Source of the DNA: Anodontia alba
Taxonomy: Eukaryota > Mollusca > Bivalvia > Lucinida > Lucinidae
Direction: 5' to 3'
Assembly: GCA_964016985.1 (NCBI GenBank)
Contig: OZ024830.1
Location: 60,372,104-60,436,103, forward strand
DNA: 64,000 nt
Part shown: piece by piece, positions 52,548-61,604 of the stretch
Numbering within the stretch: position 1 is the stretch's first letter
Layout of the letters: every line of letters starts with the position of its first letter
The notes under the pieces: generated by a model
Databases searched by the model: none
The model's input: the letters and a program-made list of their open reading frames with translations, nothing else
Told to the model about the DNA's origin: nothing
Made by a program: the position numbers and the translations under genes

Positions 52548-53823
52548 AAAGATAAGACAAAATAAATATTGAAATACACATAGACAAGACAGAACAGATG
52601 ACGAAATAGACATAAGCAAGACACAAGAGATGAGGAAATACACAAAAAAACAAGACAAAGCAGATGAGGAAATACACAAAGGCGAGACACAACAGATGAG
52701 TAAATCCACAAAGACAAGACAAAAAAGATAACAAAATACACAAAGACAAGACAAAGCAGATGACAAAACTCACAAAGACAAGACAAGACAGACAACGAAA
52801 TACGCAAAGACAAGACAAAACAGATGACAAATACACATAGACAAAACAGGAAAAAAATGACGAACACACAAAGACTTGACAAAACTGATAACAAAATACC
52901 CAAAGACTTGATAAAACTGATAACAAAATACACAAGGCAAGACAAAAAAGTAAGTAAATACACAAGACAAAACAAAACAGATAACAAATTACACAAAGAC
53001 AAGACAAAACAAAATTCACAAAGACAGGACAAACCAGATAACAAAGACAAGACAAAACAGATAACAAAATACACAAAGACAAGACAAATTAGATAACAAA
53101 ATACACGATAACTTGAGAAAACAGATAACAAAACACACAAAGACAAGACAAAACAGATAATGAAACACACAAGGACAAGACAAAACAGATTACAAAATAC
53201 ACACAGACAAGGCAAAACATATAATAAAATACACAGAGACAAAACAAGACAGATAAAAAAAGCAAGAATACAAAAGCAGATAAAAATTAAACTAAGACAA
53301 TACAAAGCAGATGACAAAATACACAAACACAAAACAAAACAGATAACAAATCACACAAAGACAAAACAAAACAGATGACAATACATAAAGACAAGACAAT
53401 GCAGATGACGAACACACAAAGACAAGACAAAACAGATAACAAAGCACAAAAAGACAAGACATAACAGATAACAAAATACACAAAAACAAAAGACAGATAA
53501 CAAAACACATAAAGACATTACACATAGACAAGACAGAACAGATAATAAAACACACAAAGAATAGACAAAACAGATAACAAAATACACAAATACAAGACAA
53601 AACAGATGACGAACACACAACGCCAAGACAAAACAGATAACAACAAAATACACAAAGACAAAACAGATGACAAAATACACAAAGACAAGACAAAACAGAT
53701 AACAAAACGCACAAAAACAAAACAACACAGATGACAAAATACACAAAGAAAAGACAAAACAGATGACGAAATACACAAAGACAAGACAAAACAGATGACA
53801 AATACACGAAGACAAGACAGACA
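52548..53823 (+). repeat. 32-bp minisatellite, right block, ~40 units
   Basis: Consensus AGATAACAAAACACACAAAG then ACAAGACAAAAC, 32 bases per unit, with frequent single changes and some shorter units. Because the minus strand of the unit has few stops, long frames of Leu/Cys/Phe/Val-rich repeats (up to 262 codons, 53332 to 52544) arise in all three phases. They repeat every 32 residues and are not counted as genes. Confidence 0.93.
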
Positions 53824-53829
53824 AAAAGG

Positions 53830-54890
53830 GAAACATTTTGGTACGTTCATCGAACACATTAGGGCTGCATGGAAAAGGGAACATGGCTTGAATTGTTTTA
53901 CTCGATCGAAACCCTCGCTCTTAATTCTGATGCAGCTCGAAATTACAAATATGTATTTGGTCTGCGTTGGGGTCCTCTAAACCATCAGTGAACTATTATA
54001 GTAAAACTGATATGGTAGTAAAGTTTATGATGAAATGAAGTAAAGAGCCGACTTGCGGTCGAAAAAAAAACACACACAAAAAAAACACACAAAAACAACA
54101 ACAACAACAACAAAAAAGAAAGAAAAGAAAAAAAAGAAGAGACTTTTGTGTTTTCACTAAAGCTGATTTGCATTGATGACACCAATAAATGCTTTTGAAA
54201 ACATACCTGTTAGACTTAAATACATCATATTACTTGTTTAAATTTCAACTCTTAAGAGGAATGAATACATTTTAGAAGTGATTCAAAGTTGTGTCTATCT
54301 ATCTTTTGAAAAAGGGTCTACTCCAAAATAAAAGAATTTGCTCCCATAGACAGTAAATTCTTTTCTTTTTGAGTAGACCCCTTTTCAGACAACCGGGACC
54401 TGGAAAGTAATGAGGAAGTCCCAAAACTTATCTCATTTGTATTAATGACGGAAAACCGTACATTCCAAGTATGAGTACTTCAGCACGTCTGAAGTTTGAG
54501 AAAGAAATGCGAGCCTCATTGATCACATTGATCTATGGTCTGACACAGTCGCCTGATTTCAAGTGAGGGTTTTAAATACAAAGTGTAGGCCCTTCAGTGT
54601 GCCTGAGGTATGAGATATGAATATGACACAATCATTAAATCAAGTAGGTCACGATGACATATGGCTAACAAAGTAACCATTTGGTGTAATGATGTTAAAT
54701 TCCAATGATGGACTTTGTGATTGTGGCACTCCCTGGACTTTTCTCTTACCTTTTTTTGAAATAATAATGTGACTCAAATCATATGCAATAATGAGTAGGT
54801 TACAGTCACCTATGATCTGCTGTAGTCTTATTGTCTCGTGCAATCATGTTAAAATTCAAGAATAAATCCTTCAGCATGTCTAAAGTCTGA
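53830..54890. other. No gene; low-complexity A/C tract and decayed repeats
   Basis: AACAACAACAACAAC and A-rich runs at 54060-54140; TTTGAAAAAGGGTCTACTCC..AAGAATTTGCTCCC at 54305-54350 facing AAATTCTTTTC..GAGTAGACCCCTTTTC is an inverted pair from the dispersed repeat of 12700. Nothing coding is supported. Confidence 0.45.
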
Positions 54891-54892
54891 AA

Positions 54893-57412
54893 TACGAGGG
54901 ATCCTGCAAAACGTTTTGTCACTGGGTTCGGATTACTTCAGTGCTACGTTTTATCAAACATATTTTTATTACAAAATAGAATAAACCACAAAGCAACAAA
55001 AAGTAAGACTAACACCGGGACCACCGCCTTAGAACGGTCGGTAGAGCAAACCACCGGGGGGAGGGGGGCGGGGTTTAAAGCACTTTTACAGCTAGCTTAC
55101 CTCACCCTGGGTCCCGATGCTACTCTTAATACAGAAATACATAAAAATTCGGTTCGCATAAAGGCTCCCAACTCAGTCAATGCATCAAAGCGAAAACATA
55201 AAAATCAAATTAATCACTATAATAAACAAAGACGAGTACTCATGGCTAATTCTACTGTATGCCAGAGTAAATGAAAACCAATAGTTGAACCACGGCGGGC
55301 CAAGCCAAAGACATATCGTCAAGCCCCAACCCACTGGTTAAAGTTTTACGAAGAAGCCGTCATTGAGTCTGAGGCCCGAACCGCCGTCGTGCAATTAAAG
55401 AGTGAAGCATAGCCATCAACAATGATTGGATTGACAACTAGGCATGCAGTCTGCCGCATAATATCCAGTTTTCTGAATTGCTCCGAAAAGTCAGATTTAC
55501 CTACAATTTTTCTAAACCTGTACACTAAGTCACCGCAAAATTCGGGTTCCGATATACCTTGTTGCAGAAGTGTTTTCAGACTGACTCTATATTTTTCTAA
55601 CAAGGCACTGTGTCTGCGATAAAATTTCGAAAACGCGTTACGAAGTTTAAAATAACGATAGGCCTGCCTAAGAAGTTTGGCAGTAAGGGCTTTATTACGG
55701 TAGTTAAAGTCATTAAGATTTGAAGAAGCTCTGGCGAATCTTATAAGTTAAGATATGTATACCCCATATGAGGTACGCCGGGGGACATAGCCATCCAGAA
55801 AAGGGAAATTGACTATATCAAAATCAAAATCGTCCCGTTTATCATAAATTTTGGTGGAAACTGTACCATTAGATATACATAGATTCAAATCCAGAAAAGG
55901 TGCCTCGGTATCGGAAGAATTGGCTCTATTCAATTGGAGTTCTGTAGGGTATATCCGGTCCACCATTTGATCAAAGTAAATATTGTCAATATTTAATAAA
56001 TCGTCAAGGTATCTTGAAGTTGAATTGAAAGCCTCAATAATGTCAGCCTGATTTTCACGTGAGAGAGACTTCATGAAATCTCTCTCATAACAAAAAAGAA
56101 ACAAATCTGCAACAAGAGAAGCACAATTAGTTCACATCGGAATAAACCTTCAAAGCAAACAAAACAAACCTTCAAAGCATTCCCCCTTTACTGAAACACA
56201 TTTTTATAAGCGTTTTACCTAGTCGCGAAAAGCACATAAATAGTCTTCTTTTGGTATCTGTTGGAGACACTGATAAACAGCGCTACCAAGAGAACTTCTA
56301 GACGTATACTTATTTTCAGAAAGCATTTTCTTAAGCCTTAGAAATAAAAAGAAGTCACAGGGACTCAGGTCAGGTGAATAAGGTGGATGGTTTAAAATTT
56401 TCACCTTTTCAGAAGCCAAAAAAGACTTAACAACCTCACACTTATGGGAGGAGGCGTTGTCATGTAAAAGGTGGACTCCTGACCATCCTTTGCTTGGTCG
56501 TTTCTTATTGTAAAACTCTTTCACTTTCTTCAGTACAGAATTCTTGTAGAATCGTCCACTGACTGTATGACCAGATAGACAAGGCACTTGAACGACTGGC
56601 CCTTGAATTAAAGAAAATTGCGTACAGCATCTTTTTCGAACTTATGGTTCTCTTGGCAATACATGGCCGTTTTAGATCGTTTCGCTTCCATTGCTTATTA
56701 TCAGCCCTTCTTTGTGGCTCAAACATATGCACTCAGGTTTCACCACCTGTTAGCAGTTAGAAATAACCCGACTGTTACAGCCTTTGTATGTTTTCAAAAG
56801 TTCCTGGGCACATTTTGCTTCTCAATGAGCAAATGAGGTACCCACCTAGCGCAAACCTTTCTCAGGTCCAAACGCTTTTTCAGAATTGATTGCACACTGC
56901 CTTCTGATATGCCAGTACAATTAGCTATATCTTTGACAGACAGTCGCGCATGCTGTTCGACCACAATCTTTACAGCAGCGATGTTAGCCTTGGTAACAGA
57001 GGTTTTAGGCCTTCCAGGACGGGTATCATCTTCAACAGAAAATTTCCCAGCTTTAAAAGCTTTAACCCACCTAAAAATGTGCGCATTGAAATGGTCTGAA
57101 GTCCATATATACCGCACAATTCATTAAATATCTGCTTTGAATCTATATTAAGCCTAATGTGGCATTTAATATAGCTACGAGTTTCAGTCTTCTGGTCCAT
57201 GTTCCAATGTAACAAGTAAATTGGTCAATGTATATGACTGCATCTATTTCAATTTGAAATAACTCGGTCAGCTGGAAAGCAATTTGCACGAAACAAACGG
57301 GTATCGTTAGCTATTTAAGACACCATTCAAGTGCAGTGAAGCATTTTAAAATATACCTGGGATAAAACTAAGGAAGCCTATTAGTGACAGAACTTTTTGC
57401 ACGACCCTCGTG
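54893..57412 (-). mobile_element. Mariner (DD34D) transposon, split by a retroelement
   Basis: Terminal repeats TACGAGGGATCCTGCAAAAC (left) and, complemented, ACGAGGGTCGTGCAAAAAGT (right). The transposase on the minus strand (start 57215, MLHWNMDQ; stop 56219) has a helix-turn-helix part (FRWVKAFKAG, RPGRPKTS, GISEGSVQSILKK) and a DDE part with HDNASSHKCE and PPYSPDLSPCDFFLF. The second and third Asp are spaced by 34 residues. At least three frameshifts (near 57079, 56780 and 56585) break it. At the first catalytic position the codon reads Gly (TGGET, expected TGDETW) and the Trp is TGA, so it is dead. Without the insert at 55002-56143 its length is about 1.38 kb. Confidence 0.9.
55002..56143 (-). 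pseudogene. 5'-truncated retroelement reverse transcriptase inserted in mariner
   Basis: The minus-strand frame from ~56135 reads PM*TNCASLVADLFLFCYERD then SLSRENQADIIEAFNSTSRY and LDDLLNID. YLDD is the RT catalytic box. It continues with APFLDLNLCISNGTVSTKIY and DFDIVNFPFLDG, and after stops and shifts reaches FRKIVGKSDFSEQFRKL and LDIMRQTACLVVNPIIVDG. Gly in PMGTNC is TGA, and a further stop lies at 55748. The 3' end carries the complement of ACCACCGCCTTAGAACGGTC, shared with the fragment at 46616. Flanks AAACCACAAAGCAACAAAA (54983) and AAACCTTCAAAGCAAACAAA (56144) look like an imperfect target duplication. Penelope-like or related class; not settled. Confidence 0.85.
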
Positions 57413-57484
57413 TGAATGTAACCCAATTTCCACACATTAAAATTAACAAAATCAGTGAAACATAAAAACAGGTCAAACGCAATC

Positions 57485-57583
57485 ATTTTGGTGGTGGGGA
57501 GGGGGGCAGGATGGCGGGGGGGGGGGGGGGCGGAGGGGGGAAGAGGGGTGGGGTGGTGGAGAGGAGCGGGAGTGGGGTCGTCA
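57485..57583 (+). repeat. G-rich, quadruplex-capable tract
   Basis: Many runs of 3-12 G (GGGGAGGGGGGCAGG, GGCGGGGGGGGGGGGGC, GGAGGGGGGAAGAGGGG). Longest such tract in the window. Confidence 0.8.
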
Positions 57584-57599
57584 GTTACCATCTCCTACT

Positions 57600-58425
57600 G
57601 CAGCTATAGTCTAAGTATGAAACCCCCATTCATTACAGTTTCTAAAACAACTGAAAAACACAAAGGGCAGCGTACTAAGTCATTGAAGCAGGAAAAGTAG
57701 GTCAAGGGTACATATTGATGGTGGTCCATCAGCTGGTGTTCCCCAGAGACAACTTTTATCTTAGTACCAAGTCCCTAGCTAAGAAGTTTGTATGAACGGT
57801 TTAGAAAAATAAACATATGAACAATTAACACAAAAATAGTTCAAGATATTGACCTTTTGCTACAGGCCATCCCCATCTCCAGCAAACTACTTGGGCTTGG
57901 GTAGTATAGTGAGTATGTCTAAGGTCTAGGTCAGCGCCATTAATAAATTCAATGTCTTTTATAGCTCTGCAGCTGGAGTTAAGTGCCATGTGACGGCCAC
58001 AAAGAGTCTCCCCGTACTTTATCATAGCGCAGGTTTTATTTATGTTTGCCTTGAAATTATTAAACCCATTCTTTCTTACAAAATAGAGTTCCGCCTAATG
58101 CGGGGCTAGGGGTGGGGTTTGGGGGCGAATTCCACTATGTACATTGCTGCCATATGAAGAGCCACGATGAAACCGAAATTTTGATTTTCGTTCTTTTATG
58201 TAGTCTTTGTTTCCAAATAAAAAAACAAAACAAAAAAAAAAAAAAAAACAACAACAAAACTTTATACATTTTATTTGAAAGTAAAAGTCAGAGTGCAAAC
58301 TAAGCTAGTTCTAGATTTTGGCCTTTTATTAAGGCTGACACGATTAATCGGATAATCGATTAATTGATCGATAAAATTCAAAGAAATGATTATCGTTACA
58401 GATTTGCTTATAATCGATCATTTAA
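57600..58425. other. No gene supported
   Basis: Part of the 23330/29825 dispersed repeat at about 57985-58050 (GCCACAAAGAGTCTCCCCGT); A-rich tract 58220-58255; CGATTAATCGGATAATCGATTAATTGATCG at 58340-58370 is an AT-rich palindromic cluster. CTAGATTTTGGCCTTTTATT at 58311 is inverted against AAAAAGCCAAAATCTAG at 59076, bracketing about 780 bp that include a family B MITE and a SINE. Confidence 0.45.
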
Positions 58426-58429
58426 TTTC

Positions 58430-58604
58430 TGTAACTTTAGCGTATTTACCCTTAGTATTCAGACACCACAACTCCTTACCATACTTTATCTAAAATTTGA
58501 ACAAGTACAACTTACTACCCAATGTTGTGTCCAAGAATAGCTGGACGAGTAGCAAACAGTGTAGGCGTTTGCGGCGTCTCATCTGGGTCTACACTGTTTG
58601 CTCA
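58430..58604. mobile_element. MITE, family B, long version
   Basis: CCCTTAGTATTCAGACACCA, CATACTTTATCTAAAATTTG, AACAAGTAC, GTCCAAGAATAGCTGGACGA, then a hairpin that lost most of its left arm (GTGTAGGCGTTTGCGGCGTC..CTGGGTCTACAC). Confidence 0.7.
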
Positions 58605-58650
58605 GGCCTGTTAGATCAAATACAAACAGTTATGTACAACATATGATATA

Positions 58651-58930
58651 CGCCGTCCGACTGGAGACCAGGAGGTCGCGGGTTCAACCCCCGCCGAGGT
58701 CGGTAACATTCTCTCGTGGAGATTGATCATGAAATATTTTCTACGGTCATTCTCTCCCTTCCGCTGATTCAAGAAGGGCAGTTGTCAGTTTCTGGCGAAA
58801 GAATGTGCACAATACTGGTTAACCGCTTAGAGGACTAAGCCTGTCCAGTAAACGTGTGGTTAGGTAAACTGACCGCGCTCGACATGACCCCATTGGGTTG
58901 ACTGGGCCGTAAAACCTCAACACAAACAAA
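58651..58930 (+). mobile_element. tRNA-derived SINE, 5'-truncated in the head
   Basis: Begins at CGCCGTCCGACTGGAGACCA, so about 27 bases with the A box are missing; B box GGTTCAACCCC, body and tail intact and very close to 40902. Confidence 0.92.
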
Positions 58931-59299
58931 CATGCTCAGACAGACAGGTAAAAATATGACTAAATATTCAGTGATTACTAATTGATTATCGATTGCAATG
59001 GCAGGACTGATAATCGATTATCTTTTCAGCTGTATTTAGCCAGCCTTATCTTTTATCCGGTTGAGACAACCGGATAAAAAGCCAAAATCTAGTTTGCTCG
59101 TCGATATACTCTAAGGTATCTACCTACCTGTGTCAAGATATAGGACAAATATACTACCACGGTACACACTTAAAAGGTGCCTTGACAGGGCTCACGCGAG
59201 CAAGTTGCATGAGATAATGTTCGAAAATAGTGCAAGTGCCATAAAATATATTAGAAGAACATTTGCTCTATGTCATTTGGGTGTATATACTTTTTTAAT

Positions 59300-59465
59300 A
59301 GCTCCAGATAAGAGGAGGTAGCCATGTAATAATTTCTCATTTCTCCACGATAACATGCAGTGGGTACGCATTAGAAGCGCCTCGGCGAGGCGTTTCTGGC
59401 GAGGCACTTCTAATGAGTATCCACAACCTGTTTCCGAGGAGAAATAAGAAAAAATATCATTATTT
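59300..59465. mobile_element. Hairpin MITE, family G
   Basis: TTTCTCCACGATAACATGCA..GGGTACGCATTAGAAGCGCC then TCGGCGAGGCGTTTCTGGCG and AGGCACTTCTAATGAGTATC..CCGAGGAGAAATAAG; an extra half-arm (GGCGTTTCTGGCGAG) lies in the loop. Confidence 0.7.
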
Positions 59466-59479
59466 TTGGTTGAAAAAGT

Positions 59480-60025
59480 GCCCGCAGTTACGTTTACTAT
59501 ATGCAATATGTCCGATAATATTAAGCTAGACGTGAACGCTATCATACAAATCCGCGAATTACAACCAAGATATAGGCCTTTTTCTCACAATGCCTAGTAC
59601 ATATTTGCGGTGTAGTTAAAGTACATACCTTTTCAGATTATATACTGAAAGAGAAAATGATTCTATTTTAAATAATATGATAAGAAGACGAATGCCTCCA
59701 TGTAAATATATATGCTATTATTACGTAGGTGTAAAAGCCCAGACAGTATAGAATTTCAGAAAATGTGAAATTATAAGATTAATTTAAACGCCCGCATAAC
59801 TGACAGGTTATGTCAATAATACGACCCATTAAGCTCAGAAATTCAACAACTCCTCCAAAAACCTACGCTTTTTTTTTTTGCACGCTTTAAGGAGATGGGA
59901 TAGGTGGGTTTGTAAACGTGTTTGAATTTAATTTTAATGTCATTGTCAACAATTTTCAGTTTTGTCGTAATTGTGTCTGGACATCTGATGCCTTTTCATA
60001 GTACCGCTTCGCTGCATCGCAGTAT
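59480..60025. other. No recognisable feature
   Basis: AT-rich, non-tandem, no terminal repeats; T-run at 59870. Confidence 0.45.
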
Positions 60026-60027
60026 CA

Positions 60028-60105
60028 CCCTAGTAAACACACAACGTCATAATAACGTCGTTTCGACGTCGCTGCGACGTCAATGACGTTGTGTATGTGC
60101 TGGGG
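60028..60105. mobile_element. Palindromic MITE, family E
   Basis: CCCTAGTAAACACACAACGTC..ATAACGTCGTTTCGACGTCG / CTGCGACGTCAATGACGTTGTGTATGTGCTGGGG. The GACGT block pattern is the same as at 4970. Confidence 0.75.
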
Positions 60106-60620
60106 TGTACATGCGCGTTAGACACATTGAGGTGATCAGAGCACTGCCACCATTTACAGCGAGGGACGGGCCCGACCCGTTTTGCTGGTAAACTATCAGT
60201 GATAGAATGAATCTGAGTTTATTTTTGGCTGGGTTATAAGCACACCAAACCTGGTGTCTATTTAAGCAATAGTAACCTAAGCTGAGGGCACTGTGAAGAT
60301 TTATGGACTGCCCAAGGGCCTGTGCCTGGACCGGAATGATATGGCCCGAGTTGACCCGAAGCCTAGGTTTGTATTGCTTTCGGTGCATTTAAGAGCTCTT
60401 GAAGTCTTGAGTGACAATTGACAAGCACATGGAAATTGGCCATGACGTTTAAATGTGTCTCCAGGGATCTGGCAAGGTTTTTTTGTAATGTTTTGGCCCA
60501 GGGAGTTAAAGGATAGCGAACAGTATATCGGTCAGATGAGCGCACGGACAGATGAAAACCTCCTTTCGACATCTTTAAAAAAGTCTGTTGTTACCTGGCG
60601 CTTTACACAGAAGAAATAAA
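60106..60620. other. Higher-GC, non-hairpin block with two minus-strand frames
   Basis: Clearly less AT-rich than its surroundings. Minus-strand frames at 60363-60572 (MSKGGFHLSVRSSDRY.., Leu/Asn-rich helix) and up to ~60388-60120 (SGHIIPVQAQALGQSINLHS..) have protein-like composition but overlap in different phases, and I recognise no family. It could be an exon pair, an ncRNA exon or an old retroelement piece. Confidence 0.3.
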
Positions 60621-60896
60621 TTTGCAAACTTTGAACATGATGTAATGCAAAACAATTTGTTGTAACTACCTATTCACAGTTTTCTTCTATTTAATGGTTT
60701 TTAAAAAAGCGAATATTTTCACTTTTTTCTAGTAGTAAAAATGGCTCAAAAATATGAAAACCTCGATAGGTTAGGTAGTTTCGATGAAGGTTTTCAACAG
60801 GTTCCACTTGTTCAAAATTTCTGAAAGCTTCACAATATTGTTACGAAAATGCAAAAATAATCAACGAAGAAAAGCAAAAAAAAAAAAAAAAAAATG

Positions 60897-60898
<2 letters not shown>

Positions 60899-60981
<83 letters not shown>
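60899..60981. repeat. (TA)n microsatellite, ~40 units
   Basis: Uninterrupted TA; the Tyr-Ile frame across it is spurious. Preceded by an A-run (60876-60894). Confidence 0.97.
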
Positions 60982-60983
<2 letters not shown>

Positions 60984-61019
60984 AGCTATTTCCAGAAATT
61001 CGTTTACTACAGAAATTAC

Positions 61020-61400
61020 ATGAGACCCATTTTTGGCCGTAAAATATTTCTTTTTTTTTTACAGTAAATATTTAAAAACAAAGTGCAGAATAAAATAAAA
61101 ACGCCATGCGAAAAACGTCTTTCAAAGGATGTCGAAAGGACAGAAATTTCCAAGGGTCAGGGTTATGATATATTAAGGGGTACTGATACGCTTTCAGGGG
61201 ACATATTTTGCTTCTCTTCTGAAATAAGGTCTACTCTAAACGGAAACATTGGAGCAAAATATTTGCTTTTATACAGACCCCTTTTCAAAAGGGACTTGGT
61301 GTGCAGGGAGGCTAACAGAAAGTCTCCCTTGTAAGAAGATAGCTGAAAATCTCAGCTCGAAAATCTACTTTGTGTATAAAGTCCCATTGAGATGGCGTTT
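61020..61400. other. Decayed dispersed repeat
   Basis: CGCCATGCGAAAAACGTC at 61102 is a family A end. 61195-61330 holds TTTTGCTTCTCTTCTGAAAT..AGGTCTACTC..GAGCAAAATATTTGCTTTT..AGACCCCTTTTCAAAAGGGA, the repeat also seen at 12700 and 54310. No gene. Confidence 0.5.
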
Positions 61401-61404
61401 GATG

Positions 61405-61542
61405 CTTAGCACGCTGGATAAAAATTTTAGCAGACGATATTTTAAAACATTTTTCTTATTTTTCCCAGGTTTTCTGGAAAAGATAAGAAAACATCATCAA
61501 ATTGTCGTCTGCTGAATTAGCCAAAAGAGTGGTAAAAGTTAA
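61405..61542. mobile_element. MITE, family F, short
   Basis: GATGCTTAGCACGCTGGATA..TTTAGCAGACGATATT and AATTGTCGTCTGCTGAATTA..GTGGTAAAAGTTAA; TTAA at 61539-61542. The central stem is shortened. Confidence 0.65.
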
Positions 61543-61604
61543 TCAACACAGTTATGTAAACACAAACTACTAGCTGAGAGGTCAAAATAGTTTGTTTCTT
61601 GATA

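Larger units (their letters stand above)
58310..59092. mobile_element. Possible composite element with CTAGATTTTGGC ends
   Basis: CTAGATTTTGGCCTTTTATTAAGGCTG..ACGATTAATCG at the left faces CAGTCCTGCC-side GATAATCGATTATC..CCAGCCTTATCTTTTATCCGG..AAAAAGCCAAAATCTAG at the right. The inner TAATCGATTATC blocks also mirror each other. A family B MITE (58430-58604) and a SINE (58651-58930) lie inside and probably inserted later. Confidence 0.45.

Noticed and set aside
52486..53884. Long minus-strand frames (198, 262, 171, 177 codons) of hydrophobic residues
   Set aside because: They are translations of the 32-bp minisatellite in three phases, repeat every 32 residues and overlap one another; no non-repeat part.
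60784..61023. 79-codon plus-strand frame with a Tyr-Ile repeat
   Set aside because: It is the translation of the (TA)n microsatellite and the preceding poly(A).
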